NCBI GenBank assembly: GCA_001534745.1
Contig: CP013997.1
Coordinates: 434,001 to 498,000 of the forward strand
DNA from: Pseudomonas monteilii
GTDB lineage: Bacteria; Pseudomonadota; Gammaproteobacteria; Pseudomonadales; Pseudomonadaceae
DNA length: 64,000 nt
Direction of reading: 5' to 3'
Part shown: piece by piece, positions 1 through 10,307 of the stretch
Layout: every line of letters starts with the position of its first letter
How positions within the stretch are numbered: the stretch's first letter is position 1
Program-made: the position numbers and the translations under genes
Notes under the pieces: generated by a model
The model's input: only the letters and a program-made list of their open reading frames with translations
The model's database searches: none
Told to the model about the DNA's origin: nothing

Positions 1-1733
1 TTGTCTACGTGAACAAGATGGACCGTGCCGGTGCCAACTTCCTGCGCGTTGTCGGCCAGATCAAGAACCGCCTGGGTCACACCCCGGTTCCGGTCCAGCT
101 GGCCATCGGTTCGGAAGATAACTTCCAGGGTCAGGTCGACCTGATCAAGATGAAGGCTATCTACTGGAACGACGACGACAAGGGCACCACCTACCGTGAG
201 GAAGAGATTCCTGCGGACATGCTCGAGCTGGCCGAAGAATGGCGCTCGAACATGGTGGAAGCTGCTGCCGAGTCCAGCGAAGAGCTGATGAACAAGTACC
301 TGGAAGGCGAAGAGCTGACCGTCGAAGAGATCAAGGCAGGCCTGCGTGCGCGCACCCTGGCCAGCGAGATCGTCCCGGCTGTCTGCGGTTCGTCGTTCAA
401 GAACAAGGGCGTTCCCCTGGTTCTCGACGCCGTCATCGACTACCTGCCTGCTCCGACCGAGATTCCTGCCATCCAGGGTATCAACCCGGACGACAAGGAT
501 CTGGACAAGGAAGATCCGGCTGTCCGTAAGGACGAGCGTCACGCCGACGACAACGAGCCGTTCTCGGCCCTGGCGTTCAAGATCGCGACCGACCCGTTCG
601 TAGGTACCTTGACCTTCGTTCGCGTCTACTCGGGCGTTCTGAGCTCCGGTGACTCCGTCATCAACTCGGTCAAAGGCAAGAAAGAGCGCGTTGGCCGTAT
701 GGTGCAGATGCACGCCAACCAGCGTGAAGAGATCAAAGAAGTACGCGCTGGCGACATCGCTGCTCTGATCGGCATGAAGGACGTGACCACGGGTGAAACC
801 CTGTGCAACGCCGACCATCCAATCATTCTCGAGCGTATGGACTTCCCAGAGCCTGTGATCTCGCTCTCCGTCGAGCCAAAAACCAAGGCCGACCAGGAGA
901 AGATGGGCATCGCACTGGGCAAGCTGGCTCAGGAAGACCCGTCGTTCCGCGTCAAGACCGACGAAGAGACTGGCCAGACCATCATCTCCGGTATGGGTGA
1001 GCTGCACCTGGACATCCTCGTTGACCGCATGAAGCGCGAGTTCAACGTCGAAGCCAACATCGGCAAGCCGCAGGTTTCGTACCGCGAGAAGATCACCAAG
1101 TCCAACGTCGAGATCGAAGGCAAGTTCGTTCGTCAGTCGGGCGGTCGTGGTCAGTTCGGTCACTGCTGGATCCGTTTCTCGGAGCCGGAAGTCGACGAGA
1201 AAGGCAACATCACCGAAGGGTTGGTGTTCTCCAACGAAGTCGTTGGTGGTGTGATTCCGAAGGAATTCATCGCCCCGATCCAGAAGGGTATCGAAGAGCA
1301 GATGAAAAACGGCGTCGTTGCCGGTTATCCTCTGATCGGCCTGAAGGCCACGGTATTCGACGGTTCGTACCACGATGTCGACTCCAACGAAATGGCGTTC
1401 AAGATCGCCGCTTCGATGGCAACCAAGCAACTGGCCCAGAAGGGCGGTGGCGTGGTTCTCGAGCCGATCATGAAGGTCGAAGTTGTAACCCCGGAAGACT
1501 ACCTGGGTGACGTGATGGGTGACCTGAACCGTCGTCGTGGTCTGGTCCAGGGTATGGATGAATCGGTCTCTGGCCGTGTTGTCCGTGCCGAGGTTCCGCT
1601 CGGAGAGATGTTCGGTTACGCGACTGACGTTCGTTCCATGTCTCAGGGTCGCGCGAGCTACTCCATGGAATTCTCTAAGTACGCTGAAGCTCCGTCGAAC
1701 ATCGTCGAAGCTCTCATTAAAAAACAAGGCTGA
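1..1733 (+). CDS. fusA: Elongation factor G, 5'-truncated by the window edge
   Basis: Translational GTPase that drives ribosomal translocation and, with RRF, ribosome recycling. The frame is open from base 3 to the TGA at 1731-1733. The visible part begins at the G4 guanine-specificity motif (VNKMDR), so the P-loop and switch regions lie upstream. What follows is the rest of the G domain, domain II, domain III (motif [14 protein letters not shown]) and domains IV-V ([30 protein letters not shown]). About 576 codons are present; Pseudomonas EF-G is about 700-715 aa. It lies 31 bp before tuf, the usual str operon order. The GTG at position 9 is an internal Val codon, not a start. Confidence 0.98.
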   Translation, partial: VYVNKMDRAGANFLRVVGQIKNRLGHTPVPVQLAIGSEDNFQGQVDLIKMKAIYWNDDDKGTTYREEEIPADMLELAEEWRSNMVEAAAESSEELMNKYLEGEELTVEEIKAGLRARTLASEIVPAVCGSSFKNKGVPLVLDAVIDYLPAPTEIPAIQGINPDDKDLDKEDPAVRKDERHADDNEPFSALAFKIATDPFVGTLTFVRVYSGVLSSGDSVINSVKGKKERVGRMVQMHANQREEIKEVRAGDIAALIGMKDVTTGETLCNADHPIILERMDFPEPVISLSVEPKTKADQEKMGIALGKLAQEDPSFRVKTDEETGQTIISGMGELHLDILVDRMKREFNVEANIGKPQVSYREKITKSNVEIEGKFVRQSGGRGQFGHCWIRFSEPEVDEKGNITEGLVFSNEVVGGVIPKEFIAPIQKGIEEQMKNGVVAGYPLIGLKATVFDGSYHDVDSNEMAFKIAASMATKQLAQKGGGVVLEPIMKVEVVTPEDYLGDVMGDLNRRRGLVQGMDESVSGRVVRAEVPLGEMFGYATDVRSMSQGRASYSMEFSKYAEAPSNIVEALIKKQG

Positions 1734-1764
1734 TTCAGCCCCTTTAGGCTAGGAGTTCACTGTC

Positions 1765-2958
1765 GTGGCTAAAGAAAAATTTGATCGTTCCCTTCCGCAC
1801 GTCAACGTCGGCACCATCGGTCACGTTGACCATGGTAAAACCACGCTGACCGCAGCTCTGACTCGCGTCTGCTCCGAAGTTTTCGGTTCGGCCGTCGTTG
1901 AGTTCGACAAGATCGACTCGGCTCCAGAAGAAAAAGCGCGCGGTATCACCATCAACACCGCTCACGTCGAGTACAACTCGAACATTCGTCACTACGCTCA
2001 CGTCGACTGCCCAGGTCACGCTGACTACGTGAAGAACATGATCACCGGTGCTGCCCAGATGGACGGCGCGATCCTGGTTTGCTCGGCCGCCGATGGTCCG
2101 ATGCCACAAACCCGTGAGCACATCCTGCTGTCCCGTCAGGTTGGCGTTCCGTACATCGTGGTCTTCCTGAACAAGGCTGACCTGGTAGACGACGCTGAGC
2201 TGCTGGAACTGGTCGAGATGGAAGTTCGCGACCTGCTGTCCACCTACGACTTCCCAGGCGACGACACTCCGATCATCATCGGTTCCGCTCGTATGGCCCT
2301 GGAAGGCAAAGACGACAACGAGATGGGCACCACTGCCGTCAAGAAACTGGTTGAAACCCTGGATGCCTACATCCCTGAGCCAGTTCGTGCCATCGACCAG
2401 CCGTTCCTGATGCCGATCGAAGACGTGTTCTCGATCTCGGGTCGTGGTACCGTTGTGACCGGCCGTATCGAGCGTGGTATCGTCCGCGTTCAAGACTCGC
2501 TGGAAATCGTTGGTCTGCGTGACACCACCACCACCACCTGCACCGGTGTGGAAATGTTCCGCAAGCTGCTGGACGAAGGTCGTGCTGGCGAGAACTGCGG
2601 CGTGCTGCTGCGCGGCACCAAGCGTGACGACGTTGAGCGTGGCCAGGTTCTGGTCAAGCCAGGTTCGGTCAAGCCGCACACTAAGTTCACCGCAGAAGTC
2701 TACGTTCTGTCGAAAGAAGAAGGCGGCCGTCACACGCCGTTCTTCAAAGGCTACCGTCCTCAGTTCTACTTCCGTACCACTGACGTGACCGGTAACTGCG
2801 AGCTGCCGGAAGGCGTTGAAATGGTCATGCCAGGTGACAACATTCAGATGACTGTTACCCTGATCAAGACCATCGCAATGGAAGACGGTCTGCGTTTCGC
2901 CATCCGTGAAGGCGGTCGTACCGTCGGCGCCGGCGTCGTAGCCAAAATCATCGAGTAA
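1765..2958 (+). CDS. tuf: Elongation factor Tu
   Basis: Delivers aminoacyl-tRNA to the ribosomal A site as a GTP complex. It is 397 aa, the normal length. All GTPase motifs are visible: GHVDHGKT (G1, about residue 19), RGIT (G2), DCPGH (G3) and NKAD (G4), followed by the two beta-barrel domains. The GTG start is preceded by AGGAG at 1751-1755. It is the last gene of the str operon and is followed directly by an intrinsic terminator. Pseudomonads often carry a second tuf copy elsewhere, which cannot be judged from this window. Confidence 0.99.
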   Translation: MAKEKFDRSLPHVNVGTIGHVDHGKTTLTAALTRVCSEVFGSAVVEFDKIDSAPEEKARGITINTAHVEYNSNIRHYAHVDCPGHADYVKNMITGAAQMDGAILVCSAADGPMPQTREHILLSRQVGVPYIVVFLNKADLVDDAELLELVEMEVRDLLSTYDFPGDDTPIIIGSARMALEGKDDNEMGTTAVKKLVETLDAYIPEPVRAIDQPFLMPIEDVFSISGRGTVVTGRIERGIVRVQDSLEIVGLRDTTTTTCTGVEMFRKLLDEGRAGENCGVLLRGTKRDDVERGQVLVKPGSVKPHTKFTAEVYVLSKEEGGRHTPFFKGYRPQFYFRTTDVTGNCELPEGVEMVMPGDNIQMTVTLIKTIAMEDGLRFAIREGGRTVGAGVVAKIIE

Positions 2959-2974
2959 GTCTCTCGGTTGATTG

Positions 2975-3006
2975 AAAAAGCCCCCGCTCAGCGGGGGCTT
3001 TTTTTA
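2975..3006 (+). terminator. Intrinsic terminator after tuf
   Basis: A perfect 9-bp stem (AGCCCCCGC / GCGGGGGCT, loop TCA, 2979-2999) is followed by an uninterrupted run of T. It closes the str operon 16 bp after the tuf stop. Confidence 0.93.
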
Positions 3007-3011
3007 TTGGG

Positions 3012-3040
3012 TTGACACCCAATAGGGGCGTCTATAGAAT
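3012..3040 (+). promoter_or_regulatory. Sigma-70 promoter of the S10 operon
   Basis: A perfect -35 TTGACA (3012-3017) is separated by 17 bp from a 5/6 -10 box TAGAAT (3035-3040). It starts just after the tuf terminator and 61 bp before rpsJ, so it can drive the whole S10-spc run. No L4-type leader hairpin is obvious in the short leader. Confidence 0.8.
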
Positions 3041-3100
3041 CACGCCTCCTTTTAACGGGCGTAGTGCGCCCGATGGGAACAGCCTGGAGTCTGAAATCCA

Positions 3101-3412
3101 ATGCAAAATCAGCAAATCCGTATCAGGTTGAAGGCTTTCGACCATCGCCTGATCGACCAATCCACCCAGGAAATCGTGGAAACCGCGAAACGTACTGGGG
3201 CACAAGTGCGTGGTCCTATTCCACTGCCTACCCGCAAAGAGCGGTTCACCGTTCTGGTCTCCCCGCACGTCAACAAAGACGCGCGTGACCAGTACGAGAT
3301 CCGTACTCACAAGCGCGTTCTGGACATCGTCCAGCCAACGGATAAAACCGTTGATGCGCTGATGAAGCTCGATCTGGCGGCAGGTGTGGAAGTACAGATC
3401 AGCCTCGGCTAA
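3101..3412 (+). CDS. rpsJ: 30S ribosomal protein S10 (NusE)
   Basis: Small-subunit head protein. The same polypeptide, as NusE, pairs with NusB in transcription antitermination; nusB is encoded in this window at about 42.9 kb. It is 103 aa, the same length as in E. coli, with the conserved segments [12 protein letters not shown] and [12 protein letters not shown]. It is the first gene of the S10 operon, behind the TTGACA/TAGAAT promoter. Confidence 0.98.
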
Positions 3413-3492
3413 GACTCCGGTCTAGTCGTGTAACGCTCTGAAATGGGCGGCCATAGCGGGTGAAAGCCCCGTACACTCATGAGGTTTACAAC

Positions 3493-4128
3493 ATGACTAT
3501 TGGTGTAGTCGGTCGTAAGTGCGGCATGACCCGCATTTTCACCGAAGAAGGTGTCTCCATTCCGGTCACGGTCATTGAGATCGAGCCGAATCGCGTCACC
3601 CAGTTCAAAACTGAAGAGACCGATGGCTATCGCGCAGTGCAAGTCACTGTTGGCGAGCGCCGTGCTTCGCGCGTCACTGCTGCTCAAGCAGGCCACTTCG
3701 CGAAGGCAAACGTTGCCGCTGGTCGCAGCGTCATGGAGTTCCGTCTTGAAGAAGGCGATTTCCAGGCTGGCGACTTGATCAAAGCTGAACTCTTTGCAGC
3801 AGGCCAGCTGGTAGACGTCACCGGTCAGTCGAAAGGTAAAGGCTTCGCCGGTACCATCAAGCGCTGGAATTTCCGTGGTCAGGATAACACCCACGGTAAC
3901 TCCGTCTCCCACCGCGTTCCGGGCTCCATCGGCCAGTGCCAGACTCCTGGTCGTGTTTTCAAGGGCAAGAAAATGTCCGGTCACATGGGCGCTGAGCGCG
4001 TGACCGTGCAGTCCCTGGAAGTTGTTCGCGTAGACGCAGAACGCAATCTGCTGCTGGTCAAGGGCGCCGTTCCTGGTGCAACTGGCGGCGACGTGATTGT
4101 CCGTTCGGCTGTCAAGGCTCGCGGTTAA
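3493..4128 (+). CDS. rplC: 50S ribosomal protein L3
   Basis: Early-assembly large-subunit protein with a loop that reaches the peptidyl-transferase centre. The start chosen is the ATG at 3493 ([12 protein letters not shown]), with a GAGG ribosome-binding site at 3481-3484, giving 211 aa against 209 in E. coli. The upstream in-frame extension to 3460 does not match the family. Gln150 in [12 protein letters not shown] corresponds to the glutamine methylated by PrmB in E. coli (established for the family, not shown here). The next gene follows after 12 bp. Confidence 0.98.
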   Translation: MTIGVVGRKCGMTRIFTEEGVSIPVTVIEIEPNRVTQFKTEETDGYRAVQVTVGERRASRVTAAQAGHFAKANVAAGRSVMEFRLEEGDFQAGDLIKAELFAAGQLVDVTGQSKGKGFAGTIKRWNFRGQDNTHGNSVSHRVPGSIGQCQTPGRVFKGKKMSGHMGAERVTVQSLEVVRVDAERNLLLVKGAVPGATGGDVIVRSAVKARG

Positions 4129-4140
4129 GGGGAAGCTGAC

Positions 4141-4743
4141 ATGCAACTTAATGTAAATGACGCGCAAGCGATCGAAGTTTCCGAACTGACTTTCGGTGGC
4201 GAATTCAACGAGACGCTGGTACACCAAGCAGTCGTGGCCTACATGGCCGGCGGCCGTCAGGGCACCAAGCAGCAGAAGACTCGTTCCGACGTAGCAGGTG
4301 GCGGTAAGCGCCCATGGCGTCAGAAGGGTACTGGCCGCGCGCGTGCTGGTACTACCCGTGGTCCAATCTGGCGTGGCGGTGGCGTTACCTTCGCAGCCCG
4401 TCCTCAGGATCACTCGCAGAAGCTCAACAAGAAGATGTACCGCGCAGCCCTGCGCTCCATCCTCTCCGAGCTCGTGCGTAGCGACCGTCTGGTCGTGGTT
4501 CAGGACTTCGCTGTCGAAGCCCCGAAAACCAAAGACCTGCTGAACAAGCTGAACGGCATGGGTCTGAGCGATGTATTGATCGTCTCCGACGCTGTTGATC
4601 AGAACCTGTACCTGGCTGCTCGTAACCTGCCGCACGTCGACGTACGTGACGTTCAGGGTTCCGACCCGGTCAGTCTGATCGCATACGAGAAAGTGTTGAT
4701 CACTGTCTCGGCCGTGAAGAAATTCGAGGAGCTGCTGGGATGA
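4141..4743 (+). CDS. rplD: 50S ribosomal protein L4
   Basis: Large-subunit protein whose long basic loop lines the exit tunnel. It is 200 aa and shows the loop signature [17 protein letters not shown] followed by GPIWRGGG. In E. coli L4 represses the S10 operon through a leader hairpin; I could not identify such a hairpin in the 60-nt leader here. Its stop overlaps the rplW start by 4 bp (ATGA). Confidence 0.98.
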   Translation: MQLNVNDAQAIEVSELTFGGEFNETLVHQAVVAYMAGGRQGTKQQKTRSDVAGGGKRPWRQKGTGRARAGTTRGPIWRGGGVTFAARPQDHSQKLNKKMYRAALRSILSELVRSDRLVVVQDFAVEAPKTKDLLNKLNGMGLSDVLIVSDAVDQNLYLAARNLPHVDVRDVQGSDPVSLIAYEKVLITVSAVKKFEELLG

Positions 4744-5039
4744 ACCAGGAACGCGTATTCAAAGTCCTCCTTGGCCCGCACGTTTCCGAGAAGGCTACCG
4801 TTCTGGCTGAGAAGAAAGGCCAGTTCGTATTCAAGGTTGCAACCGATGCAACCAAGCTTGAAATCAAGAAAGCTGTCGAAGGCCTGTTCGGCGTGAAAGT
4901 CGAGAACGTGTCTACCGTCAACGTTCTGGGCAAGACCAAGCGCACCGCACGTGGTCTGGGCAAGCGCAATGACTGGAAGAAGGCGATCGTATCCCTTCAG
5001 CCAGGCCAAGATCTCGATTTCAGCAGCAGTGCTGAGTAA
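4740..5039 (+). CDS. rplW: 50S ribosomal protein L23
   Basis: Protein at the polypeptide exit; in the family it is the docking site for trigger factor and the signal recognition particle. It is 99 aa, with the conserved [10 protein letters not shown] start and the basic segment [19 protein letters not shown] near the C-terminus. It is translationally coupled to rplD through the ATGA overlap and lies 14 bp before rplB. Confidence 0.98.
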   Translation: MNQERVFKVLLGPHVSEKATVLAEKKGQFVFKVATDATKLEIKKAVEGLFGVKVENVSTVNVLGKTKRTARGLGKRNDWKKAIVSLQPGQDLDFSSSAE

Positions 5040-5053
5040 GGAAGGGGTGCATC

Positions 5054-5878
5054 ATGGCAATCGTTAAATGCAAACCGACTTCCCCTGGCCGCCGTTTCGT
5101 GGTCAAGGTGGTCAACCAGGGGCTCCACAAAGGCGCTCCTCACGCACCGCTGATCGAGAAGAAATCGAAGTCTGGTGGTCGTAACAACAATGGTCGTATC
5201 ACCACGCGTCACGTCGGTGGCGGCCATAAGCAGAACTACCGTCTGGTCGACTTCCGTCGCAACGACAAAGATGGCATCCCTGCCACTGTCGAGCGTATCG
5301 AATACGACCCGAACCGTACTGCTCACATCGCTCTGCTGTGCTACGCCGACGGCGAACGTCGCTACATCATCGCGCCTAAAGGCGTGAGCGCTGGCGACCA
5401 GCTGATCGCAGGTGCCCTGGCCCCTATCAAGGCCGGTAACTCCCTGCAGCTGCGTAACATTCCAGTCGGTAGCACCATTCACGGCATCGAACTGAAGCCG
5501 GGCAAAGGTGCACAGATCGCTCGTTCCGCTGGTGCCTCGGCTCAGCTGATCGCTCGCGAAGGTGTCTACGTGACCCTGCGTCTGCGCTCTGGTGAAATGC
5601 GTAAAGTGCTGGCTGAGTGCCGTGCGACCCTGGGCGAAGTCTCGAACTCCGAGCACAGCCTGCGTTCGCTGGGTAAAGCAGGTGCCAAACGCTGGCGTGG
5701 CGTTCGCCCAACCGTTCGTGGTGTTGCCATGAACCCGGTTGACCACCCGCATGGTGGTGGTGAAGGTCGTACCTCCGGTGGTCGTCATCCGGTATCGCCA
5801 TGGGGCTTCCCGACCAAGGGTGCTAAGACTCGTGGTAATAAGCGTACCGACAAAATGATCGTCCGTCGTCGCAAGTAA
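5054..5878 (+). CDS. rplB: 50S ribosomal protein L2
   Basis: Primary 23S rRNA-binding protein needed for subunit joining and peptidyl-transferase activity. It is 274 aa, typical of the family. The N-terminal RNA-binding part contains [15 protein letters not shown]. The C-terminal part carries the highly conserved [12 protein letters not shown] loop, whose histidines lie near the catalytic centre, and ends in a basic tail. Confidence 0.98.
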   Translation: MAIVKCKPTSPGRRFVVKVVNQGLHKGAPHAPLIEKKSKSGGRNNNGRITTRHVGGGHKQNYRLVDFRRNDKDGIPATVERIEYDPNRTAHIALLCYADGERRYIIAPKGVSAGDQLIAGALAPIKAGNSLQLRNIPVGSTIHGIELKPGKGAQIARSAGASAQLIAREGVYVTLRLRSGEMRKVLAECRATLGEVSNSEHSLRSLGKAGAKRWRGVRPTVRGVAMNPVDHPHGGGEGRTSGGRHPVSPWGFPTKGAKTRGNKRTDKMIVRRRK

Positions 5879-5894
5879 ATAGAGGGATACGACA

Positions 5895-6170
5895 GTGCCA
5901 CGTTCTCTGAAAAAAGGTCCTTTTATTGATCTTCACCTACTGAAGAAGATCGAAGTGGCGGTGGAGAAGAACGATCGCAAGCCAGTGAAAACCTGGTCGC
6001 GCCGTTCCATGATCCTGCCACAAATGGTCGGTCTGACCATCGCGGTACACAACGGTCGTCAGCACGTCCCCGTTCTCGTGAACGAAGACATGGTCGGCCA
6101 CAAACTGGGCGAGTTCGCCGGTACCCGCACCTATCGCGGGCACGTGGCTGACAAGAAAGCCAAGCGTTAA
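5895..6170 (+). CDS. rpsS: 30S ribosomal protein S19
   Basis: Head protein that forms a complex with S13 near the A site. It is 91 aa, with the family start PRSLKKGPF and the core [13 protein letters not shown]. The start codon is GTG at 5895, preceded by AGAGGG at about 5881. It sits 11 bp before rplV. Confidence 0.98.
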
Positions 6171-6181
6171 GGGGTAAGGAA

Positions 6182-6514
6182 ATGGAAGTAGCCGCTAAGT
6201 TGTCGGGCGCTCGAATCTCCGCCCAGAAAGCCCGCTTGGTCGCCGACCAGATCCGCGGGAAGAAGGTGGGCGAAGCGCTCAACCTGTTGGCCTTCAGCAG
6301 CAAGAAAGCCGCTGAAATCATGAAGAAAGTCCTCGAGTCGGCCGTAGCCAACGCCGAACACAACGAAGGCGCAGACGTTGATGACCTGAAGGTCTCCACC
6401 GTCTTCGTCAACGAAGGGCGTTCGCTGAAGCGCATCATGCCGCGTGCCAAAGGCCGCGCAGATCGCATCGTCAAGCGGTCTTGCCATATCACTGTCAAGG
6501 TTGCGGACAAGTAA
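6182..6514 (+). CDS. rplV: 50S ribosomal protein L22
   Basis: Protein whose beta-hairpin lines the exit tunnel at the constriction, a site of macrolide-resistance mutations in other bacteria. It is 110 aa, as in E. coli. It shows [20 protein letters not shown] at the N-terminus and the hairpin region [15 protein letters not shown], with no insertion or deletion there. Confidence 0.98.
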
Positions 6515-6527
6515 CGGAGTCGATCAG

Positions 6528-7214
6528 ATGGGTCAGAAAGTACATCCCACTGGCATTCGCCTGGGAATCGTCAAGGAGCACACGTCCGTCTGGTATGCAG
6601 ACGGCGCGACTTACGCAGATTACCTGTTGAAGGATCTGAAAACGCGTGAGTACCTCCAGGACAAACTAAAAAGCGCGTCCGTAAGCCGTATCGATATTCA
6701 TCGTCCGGCGCAAACCGCACGCATCACCATCCACACCGCTCGTCCCGGTATCGTTATCGGTAAGAAGGGTGAGGATGTCGAGAAGCTGCGTCAGGACCTG
6801 ACCAAGCAGATGGGTGTGCCTGTGCACATCAACATCGAAGAGATCCGCAAGCCGGAACTCGACGCCATGCTGGTTGCGCAAAGCGTAGCTCAGCAGCTGG
6901 AGCGCCGCGTTATGTTCCGTCGCGCCATGAAGCGCGCCGTACAGAACGCCATGCGTATTGGTGCCAAGGGCATCAAGATCCAGGTGAGCGGTCGTCTCGG
7001 CGGTGCCGAGATCGCACGTACTGAATGGTATCGCGAAGGTCGTGTGCCCCTGCACACCCTGCGTGCCGACATCGACTATGCCACCTACGAAGCTCACACC
7101 ACCTACGGTGTGATCGGTGTCAAGGTTTGGATCTTCAAAGGCGAAGTGATTGGTGGTCGCCAGGAAGAGCTGAAGCCTCAAGCACCAGCGCCTCGTAAAA
7201 AAGCTGCTAAGTAA
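6528..7214 (+). CDS. rpsC: 30S ribosomal protein S3
   Basis: Head protein with a KH RNA-binding domain; with S4 and S5 it forms the mRNA entry tunnel. The ATG at 6528 ([13 protein letters not shown]) is the family start and gives 228 aa. The upstream in-frame extension runs back into rplV and is not real. The KH motif [14 protein letters not shown] is intact, and the protein ends in an Ala/Pro/Lys tail. Confidence 0.98.
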   Translation: MGQKVHPTGIRLGIVKEHTSVWYADGATYADYLLKDLKTREYLQDKLKSASVSRIDIHRPAQTARITIHTARPGIVIGKKGEDVEKLRQDLTKQMGVPVHINIEEIRKPELDAMLVAQSVAQQLERRVMFRRAMKRAVQNAMRIGAKGIKIQVSGRLGGAEIARTEWYREGRVPLHTLRADIDYATYEAHTTYGVIGVKVWIFKGEVIGGRQEELKPQAPAPRKKAAK

Positions 7215-7226
7215 GGGGTACGCCAA

Positions 7227-7640
7227 ATGTTGCAACCAAAGCGTACAAAATTCCGCAAGCAGATGACCGGCCACAACCGTGGTCTGGCACTGCGCGGTAG
7301 CAAGGTCAGCTTCGGCGAATTCGCCCTGAAAGCTGTTGCCCGCGGTCGTCTCACCGCTCGCCAGATCGAGTCGGCACGTCGTGCCTTGACCCGTCACGTC
7401 AAGCGTGGCGGCAAGATCTGGATCCGTGTATTCCCGGACAAGCCGGTCACCAAGAAGCCTCTCGAAGTGCGGATGGGTAAAGGTAAGGGTTCCGTGGAGT
7501 ACTGGGTTGCCCAGATCCAGCCAGGCAAAGTCCTGTACGAGATCGAGGGTGTTTCTGAAGAGCTGGCGCGCGAAGCTTTCGCTCTGGCCGCTGCAAAGCT
7601 GCCTCTCGCCACCTCCTTTGTTAAGCGGACGGTGATGTGA
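7227..7640 (+). CDS. rplP: 50S ribosomal protein L16
   Basis: Protein near the A-site tRNA elbow and the peptidyl-transferase centre. It is 137 aa and begins [15 protein letters not shown]. The RMGKGKG segment contains the arginine that YcfD hydroxylates in E. coli (family knowledge). Its TGA overlaps the rpmC ATG by one base, which implies coupled translation. Confidence 0.98.
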
Positions 7641-7831
7641 TGAAAGCGAATGAACTTCGTGAAAAATCGGCACAGCAGCTGAACGAGCAACTGCTCGGCC
7701 TGCTGCGCGACCAGTTCAATCTGCGCATGCAGAAAGCAACTGGCCAGTTGGGGCAGTCGCACCTGCTCTCGCAAGTTAAGCGTGACATCGCTCGCGTGAA
7801 AACTGTGCTCAACCAGCAGGCAGGTAAGTGA
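7640..7831 (+). CDS. rpmC: 50S ribosomal protein L29
   Basis: Small helical protein next to L23 at the tunnel exit. It is 63 aa from the ATG at 7640, the family length. An in-frame GTG three bases earlier lies inside the rplP stop region and is less likely. Signature: [10 protein letters not shown] at the start and [10 protein letters not shown] in the second helix. Confidence 0.96.
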
Positions 7832-7833
7832 TC

Positions 7834-8100
7834 ATGGCTGAAGCTGAAAAAACCGTCCGTACGCTGACTGGCCGTGTCGTCAGCGACAAAATGGACAAGA
7901 CCATCACCGTGCTGATCGAGCGTCGCGTCAAGCACCCGATCTACGGTAAATACGTTAAGCGTTCGACTAAGCTGCACGCGCACGACGAAACCAACCAGTG
8001 CAAAATCGGCGACAAGGTTTCGATCACCGAAACCCGTCCGCTGGCCAAGACCAAGTCCTGGGCACTGGTTGAAGTCCTCGAACGCGCTGTTGAAGTCTAA
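7834..8100 (+). CDS. rpsQ: 30S ribosomal protein S17
   Basis: Primary 16S rRNA-binding OB-fold protein. It is 88 aa from the ATG at 7834 ([15 protein letters not shown]); a GTG at 7828 would add only two residues and overlap rpmC. The core [15 protein letters not shown] and [12 protein letters not shown] are fully conserved. Confidence 0.97.
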   Translation: MAEAEKTVRTLTGRVVSDKMDKTITVLIERRVKHPIYGKYVKRSTKLHAHDETNQCKIGDKVSITETRPLAKTKSWALVEVLERAVEV

Positions 8101-8123
8101 GGGCTAGGGGTCGGAGAAATTTT

Positions 8124-8492
8124 ATGATTCAGACTCAATCCATGCTCGATGTGGCCGATAACAGCGGCGCTCGTCGCGTCATGTGCATCAAGGTACTCGG
8201 CGGTTCGCACCGCCGTTACGCCGGCATCGGTGACATCATCAAGGTAACCGTCAAGGAAGCGATTCCTCGTGGCAAGGTCAAGAAAGGCCAGGTCATGACC
8301 GCGGTTGTCGTTCGCACCCGTCACGGTGTTCGTCGCGCCGACGGTTCCATCATTCGTTTCGACGGCAACGCTGCTGTTCTGCTGAACACCAAGCAAGAGC
8401 CGATCGGCACTCGCATCTTTGGGCCAGTGACCCGTGAGCTTCGTACTGAGAAGTTCATGAAGATCGTCTCGCTCGCCCCAGAAGTGCTCTAA
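8124..8492 (+). CDS. rplN: 50S ribosomal protein L14
   Basis: Subunit-interface protein that contacts 16S helix 44 and is the target of the silencing factor RsfS. It is 122 aa, with [25 protein letters not shown] N-terminus and the conserved [18 protein letters not shown] core. First gene of the classical spc group; spacing to rpsQ is only 23 bp, so transcription is probably continuous. Confidence 0.98.
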   Translation: MIQTQSMLDVADNSGARRVMCIKVLGGSHRRYAGIGDIIKVTVKEAIPRGKVKKGQVMTAVVVRTRHGVRRADGSIIRFDGNAAVLLNTKQEPIGTRIFGPVTRELRTEKFMKIVSLAPEVL

Positions 8493-8503
8493 GGAGATCC
8501 GAC

Positions 8504-8818
8504 ATGCAAAAGATTCGTCGTGACGACGAGATCATCGTGATCGCCGGCAAAGACAAGGGTAAGCGCGGTAAGGTGCTGAAGGTTCTGGCTGACGACCGTC
8601 TGGTCGTCGGTGGCCTGAACCTGGTCAAGCGTCATACCAAGCCTAACCCGATGGCGGGCGTTCAGGGCGGTATCGTCGAGAAAGAAGCGCCTCTGCACGC
8701 TTCCAACGTTGCCATTTTCAACGGCGAGACCAACAAGGCTGACCGCGTTGGCTTCAAGGTTGAAGACGGCAAGAAAATTCGTGTCTTCAAGTCGACCCAG
8801 AAAGCGGTTGATGCTTGA
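8504..8818 (+). CDS. rplX: 50S ribosomal protein L24
   Basis: Assembly-initiator protein with an SH3-like KOW domain, visible as [17 protein letters not shown] at about residues 12-28. It is 104 aa. It also contains the conserved [18 protein letters not shown] segment and has an AAGGAG ribosome-binding site 11 bp upstream. Confidence 0.98.
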   Translation: MQKIRRDDEIIVIAGKDKGKRGKVLKVLADDRLVVGGLNLVKRHTKPNPMAGVQGGIVEKEAPLHASNVAIFNGETNKADRVGFKVEDGKKIRVFKSTQKAVDA

Positions 8819-8838
8819 ACACTGCTAGGTAGAAGACA

Positions 8839-9378
8839 ATGGCACGACTCAAAGAGATTTACCGGAACGAAATCGCGCCCAAGCTTAAGGAAGAACTTAA
8901 GCTGGGGAACGTGATGGAAGTCCCTCGCGTTACCAAGATCACCCTGAACATGGGCCTGGGCGAAGCGATCGGCGACAAGAAAGTCATCGAGCACGCCGTT
9001 GCCGACCTGGAAAAGATCACTGGCCAGAAGCCAGTCGTGACGTTCGCTCGCAAGTCGATTGCGGGTTTCAAGGTTCGTGAAGGTTGGCCGATCGGCGTCA
9101 AGGTCACTCTGCGCAGTGACCGTATGTACGAATTCCTGGATCGCCTGCTGGCTATCTCCCTGCCTCGGGTCCGCGACTTCCGCGGCCTGAATGCCAAGTC
9201 CTTCGATGGCCGTGGCAACTACAGCATGGGCGTTAAAGAGCAGATCATCTTCCCGGAAATCGACTACGACAAGATCGATGCTCTGCGCGGTCTGGACATT
9301 ACCCTGACCACCACTGCTCGTTCGGATGACGAAGGCCGCGCCCTGCTGCGTGCTTTCAAATTCCCGTTCCGCAACTGA
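8839..9378 (+). CDS. rplE: 50S ribosomal protein L5
   Basis: 5S rRNA-binding protein of the central protuberance. It is 179 aa, as in E. coli, with the conserved [15 protein letters not shown], the P-site loop [16 protein letters not shown] and the C-terminal [11 protein letters not shown]. In E. coli the S8 repressor site of the spc mRNA is at the rplE start; I could not confirm an equivalent by eye. Confidence 0.98.
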   Translation: MARLKEIYRNEIAPKLKEELKLGNVMEVPRVTKITLNMGLGEAIGDKKVIEHAVADLEKITGQKPVVTFARKSIAGFKVREGWPIGVKVTLRSDRMYEFLDRLLAISLPRVRDFRGLNAKSFDGRGNYSMGVKEQIIFPEIDYDKIDALRGLDITLTTTARSDDEGRALLRAFKFPFRN

Positions 9379-9391
9379 TTGGAGTAGGAAA

Positions 9392-9697
9392 ATGGCCAAG
9401 AAGAGCATGAAAAACCGCGAGCTGAAGCGTCAGCTCACGGTAGCCAAGTACGCTAAAAAGCGTGCCGAGCTGAAAGCGACCATCGTCGACCTGAACGCCT
9501 CTCCAGAAGAGCGTTTCGCCGCCGTTGTCGCGCTGCAGAAGCAACCGCGTGACGCCAGCGCTGCGCGCCTGCGCAACCGTTGCCGCCTGACCGGTCGTCC
9601 GCACGGCGTCTACCGCAAGTTCGGCCTCGGCCGTAACATGCTGCGCCAAGCTGCCATGCGTGGCGACGTACCAGGTCTGGTCAAGGCCAGCTGGTAA
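9392..9697 (+). CDS. rpsN: 30S ribosomal protein S14, zinc-free long type
   Basis: Head protein close to S3 and S10. The start chosen is the ATG at 9392 ([11 protein letters not shown]), giving 101 aa. It is the long form without the CXXC zinc ribbon; only one cysteine is present, in [12 protein letters not shown]. It is followed by an unusually long 205-bp gap with a strong hairpin before rpsH. Confidence 0.98.
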   Translation: MAKKSMKNRELKRQLTVAKYAKKRAELKATIVDLNASPEERFAAVVALQKQPRDASAARLRNRCRLTGRPHGVYRKFGLGRNMLRQAAMRGDVPGLVKASW

Positions 9698-9753
9698 GTC
9701 AGTCGGGTTTGCCGGCGGCGGGGGAGCGATCTCCCGACCGTCGGTGGCCTCGC

Positions 9754-9788
9754 AACGAAACAAGCCCCTTCTTGGGGCTTGTTTCGTT
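9754..9788 (+). terminator. Strong hairpin inside the spc operon, possible attenuator
   Basis: A perfect 15-bp inverted repeat (9754-9768 and 9774-9788, loop TTCTT) lies between rpsN and rpsH. The stem is GC-rich at its apex and A/T-rich at its base, so the descending arm ends in GTTTCGTTTC instead of a clean U tract. Its position 56 bp after rpsN suggests partial termination or mRNA stabilisation. A protein-binding RNA element is an alternative. Confidence 0.55.
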
Positions 9789-9807
9789 TCTGGCTTATGT
9801 CTAGAAT
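9779..9807 (+). promoter_or_regulatory. Possible internal promoter upstream of rpsH
   Basis: A TAGAAT -10 (9802-9807) sits 17 bp after a weak TTGTTT -35 (9779-9784), just after the apex of the intra-operon hairpin. The 95-nt leader that would follow has an AGGAG at 9888-9892. If real, it would let rpsH-secY-rpmJ be transcribed independently of the S10 promoter. Confidence 0.35.
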
Positions 9808-9902
9808 TGCCGGCTCGCCTGAGCCTGGGTGTCCGCCCGGCGCGATCAGGTGGTTGTGATAGCCGAAAGGCTAATATTTCTTGTATCAGGAGCATCAAGC
9901 CC

Positions 9903-10295
9903 ATGAGTATGCAGGACCCGTTAGCGGACATGCTAACTCGCATCCGTAATGCCCAGATGGCTGAAAAGTCCGTCGTGAGCATGCCTTCTTCGACTCTGAA
10001 GGTTGCGGTAGCCAAAGTTCTCAAAGATGAAGGTTACATCGCCGACTATCAAGTCACCAGCGAAGTCAAGCCCTCCCTGTCGCTCGAGCTGAAGTATTTC
10101 GAAGGCCGTCCGGTCATCGAAGAGCTGAAGCGCGCTAGCCGTCCAGGTCTGCGTCAGTACAAGGCCGTTACCGAACTGCCGAAAGTACGTGGCGGTCTGG
10201 GCGTCTCCATCGTCTCCACCAACAAAGGTGTGATGACGGATCGTGCTGCGCGCGCTGCCGGTGTCGGCGGCGAAGTTCTGTGCACAGTGTTCTAA
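9903..10295 (+). CDS. rpsH: 30S ribosomal protein S8
   Basis: Primary 16S rRNA-binding protein of the central domain and, in E. coli, the autogenous repressor of the spc operon. The ATG at 9903 ([18 protein letters not shown]) gives 130 aa, the E. coli length, with AGGAG upstream. The C-terminal [21 protein letters not shown]-binding loop is intact. The gap that separates it from rpsN is atypical for this operon. Confidence 0.98.
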   Translation: MSMQDPLADMLTRIRNAQMAEKSVVSMPSSTLKVAVAKVLKDEGYIADYQVTSEVKPSLSLELKYFEGRPVIEELKRASRPGLRQYKAVTELPKVRGGLGVSIVSTNKGVMTDRAARAAGVGGEVLCTVF

Positions 10296-10307
10296 GGGGA
10301 GATAGGC

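Noticed and set aside
3409..4635. Long open frame antisense to rplC-rplD
   Set aside because: It is a shadow of two certain ribosomal genes in a GC-rich genome, with no start signal and low-complexity residues.
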